NCBI GenBank assembly: GCA_964016875.1
Contig: OZ024724.1
Coordinates: forward strand, 5,566,501 to 5,630,500
Length of the DNA: 64,000 nucleotides
DNA from: Fallopia convolvulus
Lineage: Eukaryota; Streptophyta; Magnoliopsida; Caryophyllales; Polygonaceae
Direction: 5' to 3'
Of the stretch, positions 34,986 to 44,889 are shown one piece after another (positions within the stretch are counted from its first letter, which is position 1; each line of letters begins with the position of its first letter). The position numbers and the translations under genes were made by a program. The notes beneath the pieces are model-generated. The model ran no database searches and was not told where the DNA came from. It worked only from the letters and a program-made list of their open reading frames with translations.

Positions 34986-36000
34986 TATTCTAATCAAATA
35001 GTTTAAGTAAACTACACGTCGAAAAGAAACTATATTGATATATGCAGATGTTCTCATCAAAGGAACTCAAGTACCCACTGTTCCTATCCAAGGGAACTCA
35101 TAAACAAGTCCGAAAGAAACAAAACAAAGACACGTTCAAAACAATGCAGAGGCACAGTCTGTGCGAATGATTGTGCCGATGTTTGTAACGGCTAGTATGC
35201 ATCTCAATACTCAAGAGCATGGGCATAATCAGAAACTTCTCATTGTAGGGGGCAACAAATTTTTCCAACATAGCTAATATACGTTTCGAGAAAGATAAAA
35301 AATACAAATTTAGACAAAGAAGAGAATATATTTTATAGAGGGGAAACTAAAATATTTCAAAATATAATTATGAATTAAGTTTCAAAATACATGCATTTAG
35401 GTTAGAAAACAAAAAATTTCTGAATACAAATTAATTGAATCTATAAAATATTAAAAGCTCGTAACTAAAAAATAAAACCCAAACTAAATCGCTCGTGCTA
35501 ATAATGAATTGTATGATTTGAGATATCCCAAAAATAACTTATTGTTTCAAAATTTTCGGGTTCAATCACATTATGAAAGTAGGAAGTTTAGCAAAAAATA
35601 AAAGCATTCTAACTAAGTAAATGACCTGTCAAAATTTTCGGGTTCAATCACATAATGAAAGTAGGAAATTTAATAGAAACTAATTAATACTTTGGCACTA
35701 TTTTATGTCGGGCTTACGGACTTACAATGTTTAATAATAGTGCCTATTAAATTTTCACGAGTTGATAGACTGGGTCGTGAAATATAGTTCTACTTCCGTT
35801 CAAAAATACTTGTCATTTTATGAATCAATAAAAATATTAAAACAGATTTGACCTTAAATAATATCTTTCTACAGTAGTTTGCTTTTTGAGAAGGATAAAT
35901 TTTTTGCCTTTTAGAATATTTTTTAAGGACAGAATAGAAGAATAGTTAATAAATATATGTAGAACGACAAATATTATTAAAACACACTAAAATAATGAGT
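34986..36000. other. AT-rich intergenic, no gene
   Basis: Apart from the 35690-35950 repeat copy I see no coding or structured feature here. Confidence 0.5.
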
Positions 36001-36502
36001 ATTTTTTAACGGCTTAAAACATATACAGCCCCCTGAATGTGTGCCAATTTGTCATATACACACCTCACCTTTAGTTTGGACCTATTGAACACTTAAACTT
36101 AATAATTCGGGTCTATTAAACACCTAATGACTGATGTGGCAATGTGTGTGCATCTCACTCTCCTTTGCGCGAGGTACACAATAACTTATTTTTTCTTTTT
36201 CTTTTTATTCCTTTTTCTATTCCTTTCACTTTTTTCTTTTCTCTTTTTTTCTTTCTTTCGGTCTTCTTCTTCATTGAAAATCAATGGTGTTTTTTATCAA
36301 AAAAAAATCAATGGTGTTGCATTCGTACAAGAAATTTCACATCCCCAAACCCATTGAAAATCAATGGCAATTTCATTCGTCTTTTCTGTATCGCCAATCA
36401 AACCATGACCAAAATTACAAAACTACAAGGAATTTCACATCCCCAAACCCACACACAATTTAAATTCCAATGGGATTTTCATTTCTGTACAATTAATTAA
36501 TC

Positions 36503-36679
36503 ATGAATATAATGGAATTGAGGAGCCTCTTCTTGTGGCTGGTCTCCATCGCGGGATTCACGGCCTTGTTGTTAATCGTCCGACTCTTCCTCCACCGCAC
36601 CGTCCGTACAGTCAAGTTGAGGCGTTGGTGGTGCAACCTCACCGACCGATTACAGATCTGGTTTGGGCGTAGGGATTGA
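36503..36679 (+). CDS. Small ORF in the Pack-MULE, 58 aa, one membrane segment; possible AAA-ATPase N-terminus fragment
   Basis: The frame starts MNIMELRSLFLWLVSIAGFT, continues with a hydrophobic stretch and then a basic, Trp-rich piece (RRWWCNLTDRLQIWF). Hydrophobic segment, short Arg/Thr link and a K/R-WW motif recall the N-terminal anchor of the plant BCS1-like AAA-ATPases (At2g46620 type), but the match is short. It could be captured like the neighbouring PDX1 piece, or be a chance ORF. GC content matches the captured region rather than the flanks. Confidence 0.3.
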   Translation: MNIMELRSLFLWLVSIAGFTALLLIVRLFLHRTVRTVKLRRWWCNLTDRLQIWFGRRD

Positions 36680-36806
36680 AAATCAGCGACGATTAATCAT
36701 CTCTCAATTAAAGCAAACTTCTTCATTGAAAATCAGTGAAGATTGGGCTTGGGGGTAGGCAGTCCCGACTCTCTCTGGATCTGGTTCGAGTCCGTCGTTC
36801 CGTCCA

Positions 36807-37057
36807 GATGAGCTGGGGGTCAAACATGCGGGCGACGCCACCCTGGGCGCGGATGTCGGCGTGGATGCTCTCAAGAGCCATGACGGTGCAGGCGCCGGCC
36901 TCCTCGGCGATGCGGGCTTGGTCGGCGGTGACGACGTCCATGATGACGCCGCCAAGGAGCATTTGAACGAGGCCGACATTGACGGAGAAAGGTGATTTCT
37001 TGGTGTTGGTGTGATGGAATCGTTGCCGGAGACGGTGACGACTCCGTTGTCGGACAT
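36807..37057 (-). pseudogene. PDX1: Captured 5' fragment of a pyridoxal 5'-phosphate synthase PDX1 gene
   Basis: PDX1 is the synthase subunit of de novo vitamin B6 (PLP) synthesis. The minus strand starts MSDNGVVTVSGNDSIT at 37057; a small frameshift near 37010 then moves the match to a second frame. From 36962 that frame reads MLLGGVIMDVVTADQARIAE, EAGACTVMALESIHADIRAQ and GGVARMFDPQLI, the strongly conserved PDX1 N-terminal barrel. Homology stops near 36807, before the MAKARIGH region, so the catalytic lysines are missing. Upstream (37058-37190) the minus strand looks like a leader (CCCTAACCCTAGAGA complement), so 5' UTR was probably captured too. It cannot be an active enzyme. Antisense or chimeric transcripts are possible. 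Confidence 0.88.
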
Positions 37058-37498
37058 TTTGGATCTAGATTGGATTGGATTGGGGAGGGTCTGAATTGGG
37101 GACGGAGATGCGAAAACCCTAACCCTAGAGATTTTTCGAGGAAGACGTGGAGGGGAATGAGTGCGATAAGCAGGGCGCGATAAGCAGGGGATGGCCCTGA
37201 TTTACAAATCTTTACTCTTTTTTTATTTTTTATTTTAATAATTTAATTTAATTAATCTTTAAAATTGGAATATAGGCTTATGTGGCAAAATATGCTTATG
37301 TGGCACACACCTGGACAAAAAATTGGAATGTGTCAGCACGCGTGTGTCACACTTAACAAGGTTGTCAACAACCAAATATTTAATAGACTCGAATTATTAA
37401 GTTTAAGTACTCAATAGGTCCAAACCAAAGGTGAGGTGTCTATATGACAAATCGACACAAGTTCAGGAGGCCGTATATGTTTTAGGCCATTTTTTAAC

Positions 37499-39060
37499 AG
37501 AGAGTATATAAGTTCAATAATATTTTATTCTTAAACTAATTAACAATACAAAAATAGTACACTAATTTATATACAAGACCATTAATTTATAATTTCAACC
37601 TTTAAATGTGGATTACATATATTCTTATTTGCACCACATAGTCAATAAAAAATAAGCCTCTTCCTTTTAAAAAGAAGAGGCTTATTTGTGTAAACACGTA
37701 CAATTTGACCTAGAAAATTCTAAATGGTTAGTCTAATTGAAACCGTAAGCTTAATATACATGTCAAACTAATTAAGTGCTGGAACTTAGATTCTATCACC
37801 AATTATTTTGATTATGTACTTTCAAATCATTATTAGCTTCGACAAATTGAACCAATCACATATTAGCTAGGGACCCTTTGCTTACATTAACTTGTTGGAG
37901 CTTCTCAAATAATTAAACGAAGAATGTGACACAAAAACAATTTAGGATCTCACAAGTGTAATAATGCTATTATACGGAGTTGAATATTCAACAGTATTGT
38001 TCTATGTAGCTAGCTTCATTTTTCTCTCAAATAATCCCACCAAAGTTCGACACATATGATTGTTAATAAATCGATTATTGAATTAGTGTATACAATTCGA
38101 TAATAATCGATGAAGACGTACAATGTTAATGATTGCAAAGTATTAGTATATTTGATATTCAAAGAATCTGTGGATATTAATTAATGGAGAGAATTAATTA
38201 ACTATATATGGTATTCTTAGTTTGTTCTATATGGAAGTGTAAACGGAGATTAATAAATTAATGCTATGATGTGTATGAATGCCGTGACATAAGAGATTTT
38301 GTGTGAAGTCATATACGCATCATATATCATTATATTGTGGAATTTTGAGTAAGGAATATTATGACTAGAAGATGACTCATCGATATATAGCTAGCTACTC
38401 ATTTCAGAAATTATATGGAGAGAAATTTTGTTTGATATCCTTGATTTTTTGACTTTTTTAGATGATATTCTAAAAAAACAATTCTGGATAGGATCTCTAA
38501 ATTTATAAAAGTTTAGCATGTATTTTTACTTATGAATTTTCATTATATTATAACAAAATGTGTTTATTTCTAATCAAAAAATATATTTTTATATTTTATT
38601 TAAGCTACCTAATTCTAATTTTGAAATTATTGAAGATAAAATTTTAAAACTGACTCTATAAAAATATTAAAATAAATCTATTATATAAATTAACTTTGTG
38701 AAGTAGATTTTATGTTATATAAGTTAAAATTTTCAAGTTAAAATCTAACAAATTTTAATATTTATATTAAAGTATATATATATATATTATATAAATTATA
38801 TTTTTCTTTAAATTTTATGTAGTAATTAAGTTGTGACAGTTTAAAAAAAATTATTCAAACTATTGTCATATATATCATGTAAATTATATGATTTAAAATT
38901 TTCAAGTATATAAATTTAAAAGTTTATTTAAATTTTGCTTAAATAAATAGTGTAAGTAATAGAGTCATAATGAAATGAACCTTCTTCAATTCCCATTATT
39001 GTATGTGTAACAAGATTAGTGTCACAAACATAAGAACTAATTAACCACTTTTACAAGCAT
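37499..39060. other. AT-rich intergenic with one short hairpin
   Basis: No gene is seen. A perfect inverted repeat AAATAAGCCTCTTC / GAAGAGGCTTATTT with a 10-base spacer lies at about 37648-37687. The remainder is very AT-rich with no clear element ends. Confidence 0.5.
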
Positions 39061-39064
39061 GTAG

Positions 39065-39560
39065 AGTTTTTTTGGTAATCAAGGAGGGTAACGCCCAATT
39101 TATAACTTCATTATTACATATTAGAGCTAGTTTAACATATCAATCTCAAAAATACGTCTAAATTCTCCAGGAGGATATATCATTGAATAAATTAAAATTA
39201 CCTAACATATTCCTAGCTACTAGTTCTAACTAACCAATCAATCACTTTGTTTGCACTCCAATTGAACGTCTTGAACCCAATCTCCCAGTCAGGGAGAAGC
39301 AATCAATCTATCATCGCATAAGAATCATTGGATGGCCTTTCAGTTTGGGTAATGCTTCTGACAATCTCCACCAGCATCTACCTCAACCTGCAACTTTCCG
39401 ATGTTTAGTTTTCTGGCAATATAATGGTCAAGCCCTACAACAAACCCAATAAATCCATTTTGTACATTGAACTCTCCATAGTACCTCAGGCCGTAAAAGC
39501 CCCGAGCATGTATATCAGTATTTTCATGCATGATTTCACACTGAATTTCGCTCAAAAAAA
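39065..39560 (-). pseudogene. LINE RNase H and 3' tail remnant
   Basis: The minus strand has a weak RNase H-like piece: GLDHYIARKLNIGKLQVEVD within 39340-39555, then in another frame WSANKVIDWLV (near 39245-39280), the counterpart of the late REANxVADWLA motif. It is followed by a 3' end GGGCGTTACCCTCCTTGAT and ACCAAAAAAAC near 39070. The order and spacing fit a decayed LINE terminus. Confidence 0.55.
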
Positions 39561-39744
39561 GGGAAAAAAGAAAATGTGTGAGTGAAACCCCTTGATGGAG
39601 TTTGAAAGATGAAACTTTACAAATTGGGTTTCACTTTTTACAATTGGTAAAAGTACCTAATTAAACATGTGGCGTGCACACTCTTCTTTTTGGCAGGCAT
39701 GGACTCTTTACAAGTGATAAATACAATTTAGTATTTGATAATTT

Positions 39745-40190
39745 TTCCCAATTTTTAATTAGCTAATAATAATAAAAATTATACTACGATTTATAAAATT
39801 TTTTTATCTATCCATAGACACCAATTTTATATATGTTTGATTCATTTTAAAATTAAATTAGTTTTTGGGTTGGTTTAGAGTAAACAAACACACATTTAAC
39901 CACATTATTATACAACTCATAGTTTTAACTTAAAGAAATAACAAAATTTATAATTTTTTTTTATCTAATTTAATTTGCACCAAATGTTTTTTAAAATTTA
40001 GAAAATTTCGAACATATTTTTAACTAATTTTAAGTTATTAATAATAAAAATAAATTACACTATAAGTAATAATTTTTTTATCTATCCATAGATAGTTAGA
40101 TACCAATTTTGTATATATTTGATTCAATTTAAAATTAAATTTTTTTATTGGGTTGATTATGGGTAAACAAACACATATTAATCACTTTTT
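39745..40190 (+). repeat. Tandem duplication, period about 280 bp
   Basis: Segment 39745-39905 and segment 40018-40185 share TTTTTTTATCTATCCATAGA, TTTTAAAATTAAAT-like words and GTAAACAAACACA in the same order. Similar GTTTCAC phrases border the region at 39590-39640 and 40340-40460. It is AT-rich and non-coding. Confidence 0.6.
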
Positions 40191-40610
40191 AAAATAACCA
40201 AAAATATAATAAAATTAGCCAAATTGTAATTTGTTTAATTAGCTAAAGAAATATTTAAAATTAATAAATGAAGGGTATAGTTGTAATTGTGTATAAATAA
40301 ATAAATGGTTGTTGGAAAATGAGAAAAGTAGAAAAGTGGGTTTCACGGATTTCACGAGTTTCATTGATATTTAAGTGAGTTTCATGAAATGGAGTTGAGA
40401 GAGTTTAAGATGATGGGGAAGAGAGAGAAATAAAAAAGTGGGTATTTTTTGGGTTTCATTAGTTTCACCAATGCATATGGTCTTATGAACTGCCTCTTGT
40501 TATCTCTCAAGACGTTCTCTAATCATCGATTCTCCTAGTAAATATATATGAACCATTAAAGTTTAATTTAAGCCATCCACTCGGTGGTTTTACAAAACCA
40601 TATATATATA

Positions 40611-42695
40611 TATAATAAGGATCATGAGAAACACCTCCTTATAGAGAAACTAGTGTCATAATAAGAGCCATTGGATTAAAAAATTTTGATGGTCCAGATT
40701 TATCCAAATTAATTGGATTAATAAATTTTAATTTTTCTCTCTCCATATCTTTTATACCAAATCAGATCTCTTCCATATTAATTTTTTCCAAATAAAAACA
40801 CATCCAAATCGGAATTTTTTTATATCAAATCAGATTTCTCTCTCGGCTCTTTGCTCTCCATCGTCGTCCATGCTATCCTGCTCGCCATTGTTTCTCTCAA
40901 TTGCCGTCTCCGACCTCTTTATTGTCATCGTTCTGGTATCGTCTTTCTTTTTTCCTATCTTGTCGTGATTGTTGTCCATCAACATCTTAAAATTTCGTTT
41001 TTGTTTTGATGTCGATTTAGGGTTCGTGTGTAATATGGGTTCAATTTTCGTCTCCATCTTCTTCATCGTCACCTTTCTTAATTGTCGTTTTGAACAATTG
41101 AATTTTTCGTTTGAAGGTTATTCAGATCTGGGAATTTCAACGCTAATATACATGGATAAACATATATTCAATTCAGTTAGTAGTCGATTCGATTTTCGTA
41201 GTATAGTTAGGGTTTGCAATTGAATATTTCGTGGGTCAATTGTCAGATCTGAGGTTTTCAATGCTAATATACATGGATAAATATTAAACAAGGTATTAGT
41301 ATACGAAGCTGCTTAATATTGAATATGAACCTTGAATAGTTGAATATACATGGACAAACATTGAATATATTCATACTTGTTGGTGGTTTATTTAATTTGA
41401 GGCTTTGAATATGCATTCTGAATAATTGAATATGTATGACTAAATGTTGAACAGTAACTCCTCTACTTATGTTTCAGTGAATGAATATATGCATATATTA
41501 TTTGAATTCGGAGGCATTATACTTTGAATGTTTATGTGTTTTTTGTTGAATATACAATTTTGAATAGATTGACATGTGAATGAAAGAATATGCATATTAA
41601 ACGATTGGATATGTATATTGAGTATATTTTATTGAATATGGAATTTGATATTCTGAATATGCAATTTGATATTCTAAAAATATTCGTAACAATCGAAAAT
41701 GAGGTTGAAATGCATATATTGTTTGTTCGTAAGCATTTTACTCTAAATGTTTTTTTAAAATATTTTATTGAATATGTAATTTTATATTTTGAATATAGAA
41801 TTTGATAATTTGAATATGCATTCTTAACAATCGAATATGAGGTTGAAATTCACGAACTACCTAATATTTGAATATGTGAATGTTAGACAAGCAAATTTGA
41901 ATTTATAGTTATTTGACTCGAATGTTTATCTATATATGTTGAATATGCAGTGTTGAAGGTCAGTAAATACCGAGATGGTTGAAGAAAATAAAGAAGCCTA
42001 AGGAGAATGAAAGAAGGATGATAAGGACCAAAGATGACGCTTAACACTAAAGAGGTGTCATTTTAGTCTGAATATATACATGTTGTTTGTTGAATTCATA
42101 GACATGAATTGTGAATCTAATATTGTATTCCTAATTTTTAGCCATGTATGGAATTAGAGTGTGAACGTGTAATGACCCTATTTTTTCATATTCAATATAT
42201 TACAATTACTAATTCAATGTTTACTATGTTTATATTCGATATGTAGTTTATATTACTTCCAATAAGACAAAACATAAAACACATTCAACAAAGTGGCCTA
42301 GATATTCAAACCATGACAAATACGAAAAACGTTTTAACAATATTCAAAAAATTTCAAAACATATTCAAACATACACATGACAAATTCAGATGTTTATGCA
42401 ATCGAATATTGAAGCAGAACAATTGAATTTACAATAAGTAACGATGAACATGTGCAAGATTTTGTATAATATTTTCGTAAAATCTGTTCCAATATTCAAA
42501 TGTTAATAAAACAAAGCCCCCTTAAAATTAGCCTAGAATCTAGGAACTTCCATTTTAGTAAATATATTATGTCATTTTTTTTACTATCATTATACATCCT
42601 AATCCTAGCCATCCATTCTTGCAAATCCAACGGCTCTTATTACGACTTCCGTTTCTCTGCAATTTGCGTTTCTCTGGATCCCTCCCCTTATATAT
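40611..42695. mobile_element. TIR element of about 2.1 kb, non-autonomous
   Basis: The left end (GATCATGAGAAACACC, then AGAAACTAGTG, ATAATAAGAGCCATTGGATT) is matched by the complement of the right end (GATCCAGAGAAACGC, then AGAAACGGAAG, GTAATAAGAGCCGTTGGATT), giving imperfect inverted repeats of about 65-70 bp. Both sides are bordered by TA-repeats, so no target duplication can be read. The interior has UTR-like sequence (40840-41120), then 41230-41990 crowded with TTGAATATG words. No transposase is seen. Mutator-like is my best guess. Confidence 0.6.
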
Positions 42696-42824
42696 ATATA
42701 TATAGTTTTTTTGGTAGAAACAAAACCATATATAGTTAAACATATTTATTTTGGTTCAGCGTTAATGTACGTGTTCAGAAATGTGATCACGTACATGGTA
42801 ACTTACTAACTTATATAGCTATTA

Positions 42825-43626
42825 CTAGTTGTTCCCGTTATGCCCTGCACGACTATGACTCGATATTTTTTAGATATACTATAAAAAAAATACTAATAAA
42901 TAAAAATTTGATATAAAATTTAATATAAGTAATTTATTGCCCGTAATATGTATAAAAATTATTTTTTTAAATCAAATAAAATAAATTAAATCTAGATTAT
43001 TAAGTTTAAAATTGAGAATAAACATAGATTATTAAGATAAAATAATCTACATTACTTATTGTCCTTGACAATATTTGATAAATAGGCTTAATTTAAAAGG
43101 AGATAAAATATGAAGAAAATAAAGCAAAAAAGATATATTTTAAAAATATGAAAAAGATGAGATTGAGCATGTATATTTAATTGGCTTATAAGAAAAAAAC
43201 ATCCAACCATTAGGTAAATTTTTTTAGTTAAGTTATCTCCTATAAAGATTAAGATATTATCTAAATTTGAAAAATAAAAATAAATTTTAATTAAGTAGAA
43301 AAAATTTGCCATGTAGAATATGAAGTGGAAAAAGTAATTAATATATAATATGGAATATGAAGTGGAAAGAATAATTAATATATATAGTAAATATGCTAGA
43401 AACTTCCAAAATTACAATTTGGATTCTTTATAAAATATTGAATGATATTATAAGATTTGTTTCCAAAACTACCAGTTTATTTGTATAATTTATATGAATT
43501 AATGAGGAGATGACACATGTCAAAATCTGATGTGGTGCATTTTAGAAATGACATGTGACATAAGATGATGTGGCGCAATGTGGTGACTCCAAACCTTATT
43601 GCTTATATATATAATATATTAATAGA
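42825..43626 (-). mobile_element. Helitron, 802 bp, non-autonomous
   Basis: On the minus strand it starts TCTATTAATATATTATATAT at 43626 (preceded by A) and ends with AACTAG at 42825 (followed by T), fitting Helitron 5'-TC, CTRR-3' and insertion between A and T. The subterminal region (GGGCATAACGGGAAC) has a decayed GC-rich hairpin. Its 5' part matches the Helitron end at 49833. No Rep/helicase gene is present. Confidence 0.6.
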
Positions 43627-44019
43627 TTGTTCTATAGATTACAAAATAAAAAAAAAAAAGATTTGGTAAAAAAAAGTTGTCTTGATGTATACATAAATTA
43701 CCAAAAAAAAATACATGATGAGAAATTATAACCGAATTCATATTTAAATAATAATAAAAACATAATGGAAAAGATAACCAAAAGATCATAATCTTAAACT
43801 GGCTTTATATGTATAGAAATTGTCGAATAAATTGTAAATGAAAAAATTTCAAGATAAATTATAATTTTGATTGGATATTAAAGGTTTATTAACAAAAAGA
43901 TTCCGATCCTATCTAAAAATTATATGGTGAAAGAAAAATATGAACTAACCAAACAATTTTATTAAATTTTGATTGGTGTATTTAATACGAATTGAAGGCG
44001 AGATTTTGTACACCAACAA

Positions 44020-44037
44020 TTGGCGCCGTCCGTGGGA
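44020..44037 (+). promoter_or_regulatory. Primer binding site of the Tat element
   Basis: TGGCGCCGTCCGTGGGAA begins two bases after the LTR terminus CACCAACA. It is close to the TGGCGCCGTCTGTGGGAA form common in this lineage. Confidence 0.75.
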
Positions 44038-44067
44038 AACGAATAATCGATCCACGCAATCTGATCG

Positions 44068-44889
44068 ATGGAAAAAATCTCGAACGAAAGCCTAGGGTTT
44101 TTTCGAAACCCTAAGGCGTCCTCGTCAGGCGAAGACAATCGCGGCGCCCCGATCGGAGAAGGCCGCGCTCGCGGTACGAACGTCGCGATCGCGGAGCAAG
44201 GAGGCCGCGGTTACGGCCCTTCTGGCCGTGGTCACGGGCGGAGGTGCGATCTCGCAAGGTTCGATTCTCGATCGAACGATCAAACCCTAATTAATCCCGT
44301 GATCGGAAATCAAGAGGAAAACGATAGTCCGAGGGCAAATTCGTGTCATAGCCCCCGAAAGCGAAAGCTGTGTGAAGAAGAACCCGTCAATCAATCAAAG
44401 AAGCAAAATCCGAGCGGAACGGAATCGGAGGATTCCGGGATCAAAAGAAAGGATCGCATAAGCAACAATCGCTCCGGGAAATTCGATCAATCGCACCCGA
44501 CCTCGAAGGTCCTCTCGGAAGCCATCCGCGAGCGGGAAACCCCGACTCGAGTTCGCGGATCCCGCGTCAATCACGGACCGCCCCAGCAGCCGCGTGGCTC
44601 GCCTCACCGCGTCGATCGCGGACCGCCCCAGCAGCCGCGTGGCTCGCCTCACCGCGTCGATCGCGGACCGTCCCAGCAGCCGCGTGGCTCGCCTCACCGC
44701 GTCGATCGCGGACCGCCCCAGCAGCCGCGTGGCTCGCCTCGCCGCGTCGATCGCGGACCGCCCCAGCAGCCGCGGGACTCGCCTCGCACCGATCGCGGAC
44801 CGCCCCAGCAACCGCGTCGATCGCCTCGCCGCGTCGATCGCGGACCGCCCCAGCAGCCGCGGGACTCGCCTCGCGCCGATCGTGGTTAG
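44068..44889 (+). CDS. Gag-position ORF of the Tat element: Arg/Gly/Pro-rich with 15-aa tandem repeats, 273 aa
   Basis: The frame starts MEKISNESLGFFRNPKASSS near the PBS, where gag should be. No capsid domain, zinc knuckle or protease is visible. Instead there is an Arg/Gly-rich segment (GRGYGPSGRGHGRR) and then about seven copies of a 15-residue unit RVDRGPPQQPRGSPH. It ends in a single TAG at 44887; the same frame reopens at once and runs into reverse transcriptase. I infer that the original gag-protease was lost and the repeat expanded. Because the unit is 45 bp, all frames stay open through it; the antisense frame 44395-45045 is a shadow. Function unknown. Confidence 0.6.
   Translation: MEKISNESLGFFRNPKASSSGEDNRGAPIGEGRARGTNVAIAEQGGRGYGPSGRGHGRRCDLARFDSRSNDQTLINPVIGNQEENDSPRANSCHSPRKRKLCEEEPVNQSKKQNPSGTESEDSGIKRKDRISNNRSGKFDQSHPTSKVLSEAIRERETPTRVRGSRVNHGPPQQPRGSPHRVDRGPPQQPRGSPHRVDRGPSQQPRGSPHRVDRGPPQQPRGSPRRVDRGPPQQPRDSPRTDRGPPQQPRRSPRRVDRGPPQQPRDSPRADRG
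44575..44880 (+). repeat. 45-bp coding minisatellite, about seven units
   Basis: The word CCCCAGCAGC, or a one-base variant, recurs at 44581, 44626, 44671, 44716, 44761, 44803 and 44845, mostly 45 bp apart with 42-bp units near the end. Units are GC-rich (CCGCGTGGCTCGCCTCACCG) and differ by a few substitutions. Confidence 0.9.

Larger units (their letters stand above)
36011..37488. mobile_element. Pack-MULE (non-autonomous Mutator-like element) with captured host gene pieces
   Basis: Long inverted repeats of about 115-125 bp bound the 1478-bp element. The left end is GGCTTAAAACATATACAG and the right end complements to GGCCTAAAACATATACGG. Both continue in parallel (CACCTCACCTTTAGTTTGGA versus CACCTCACCTTTGGTTTGGA) to near 36122 and 37377. 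A perfect 10-bp duplication ATTTTTTAAC flanks it (36001-36010 and 37489-37498). There is no transposase. The GC-rich interior 36500-37190 contrasts with the AT-rich surroundings and is host-derived: a PDX1 5' segment on the minus strand and a second short ORF on the plus strand. A pyrimidine-rich tract (36180-36265) and duplicated ATTGAAAATCAATGG phrases occupy the left interior. Confidence 0.9.

Noticed and set aside
36127..36500. Phe/Leu-rich small ORFs at the left of the Pack-MULE
   Set aside because: They come from a pyrimidine-rich tract and duplicated filler, with no conserved content.
44575..44880. CRISPR-like array
   Set aside because: The units are contiguous 45-bp tandem repeats without unique spacers, in a plant retrotransposon.
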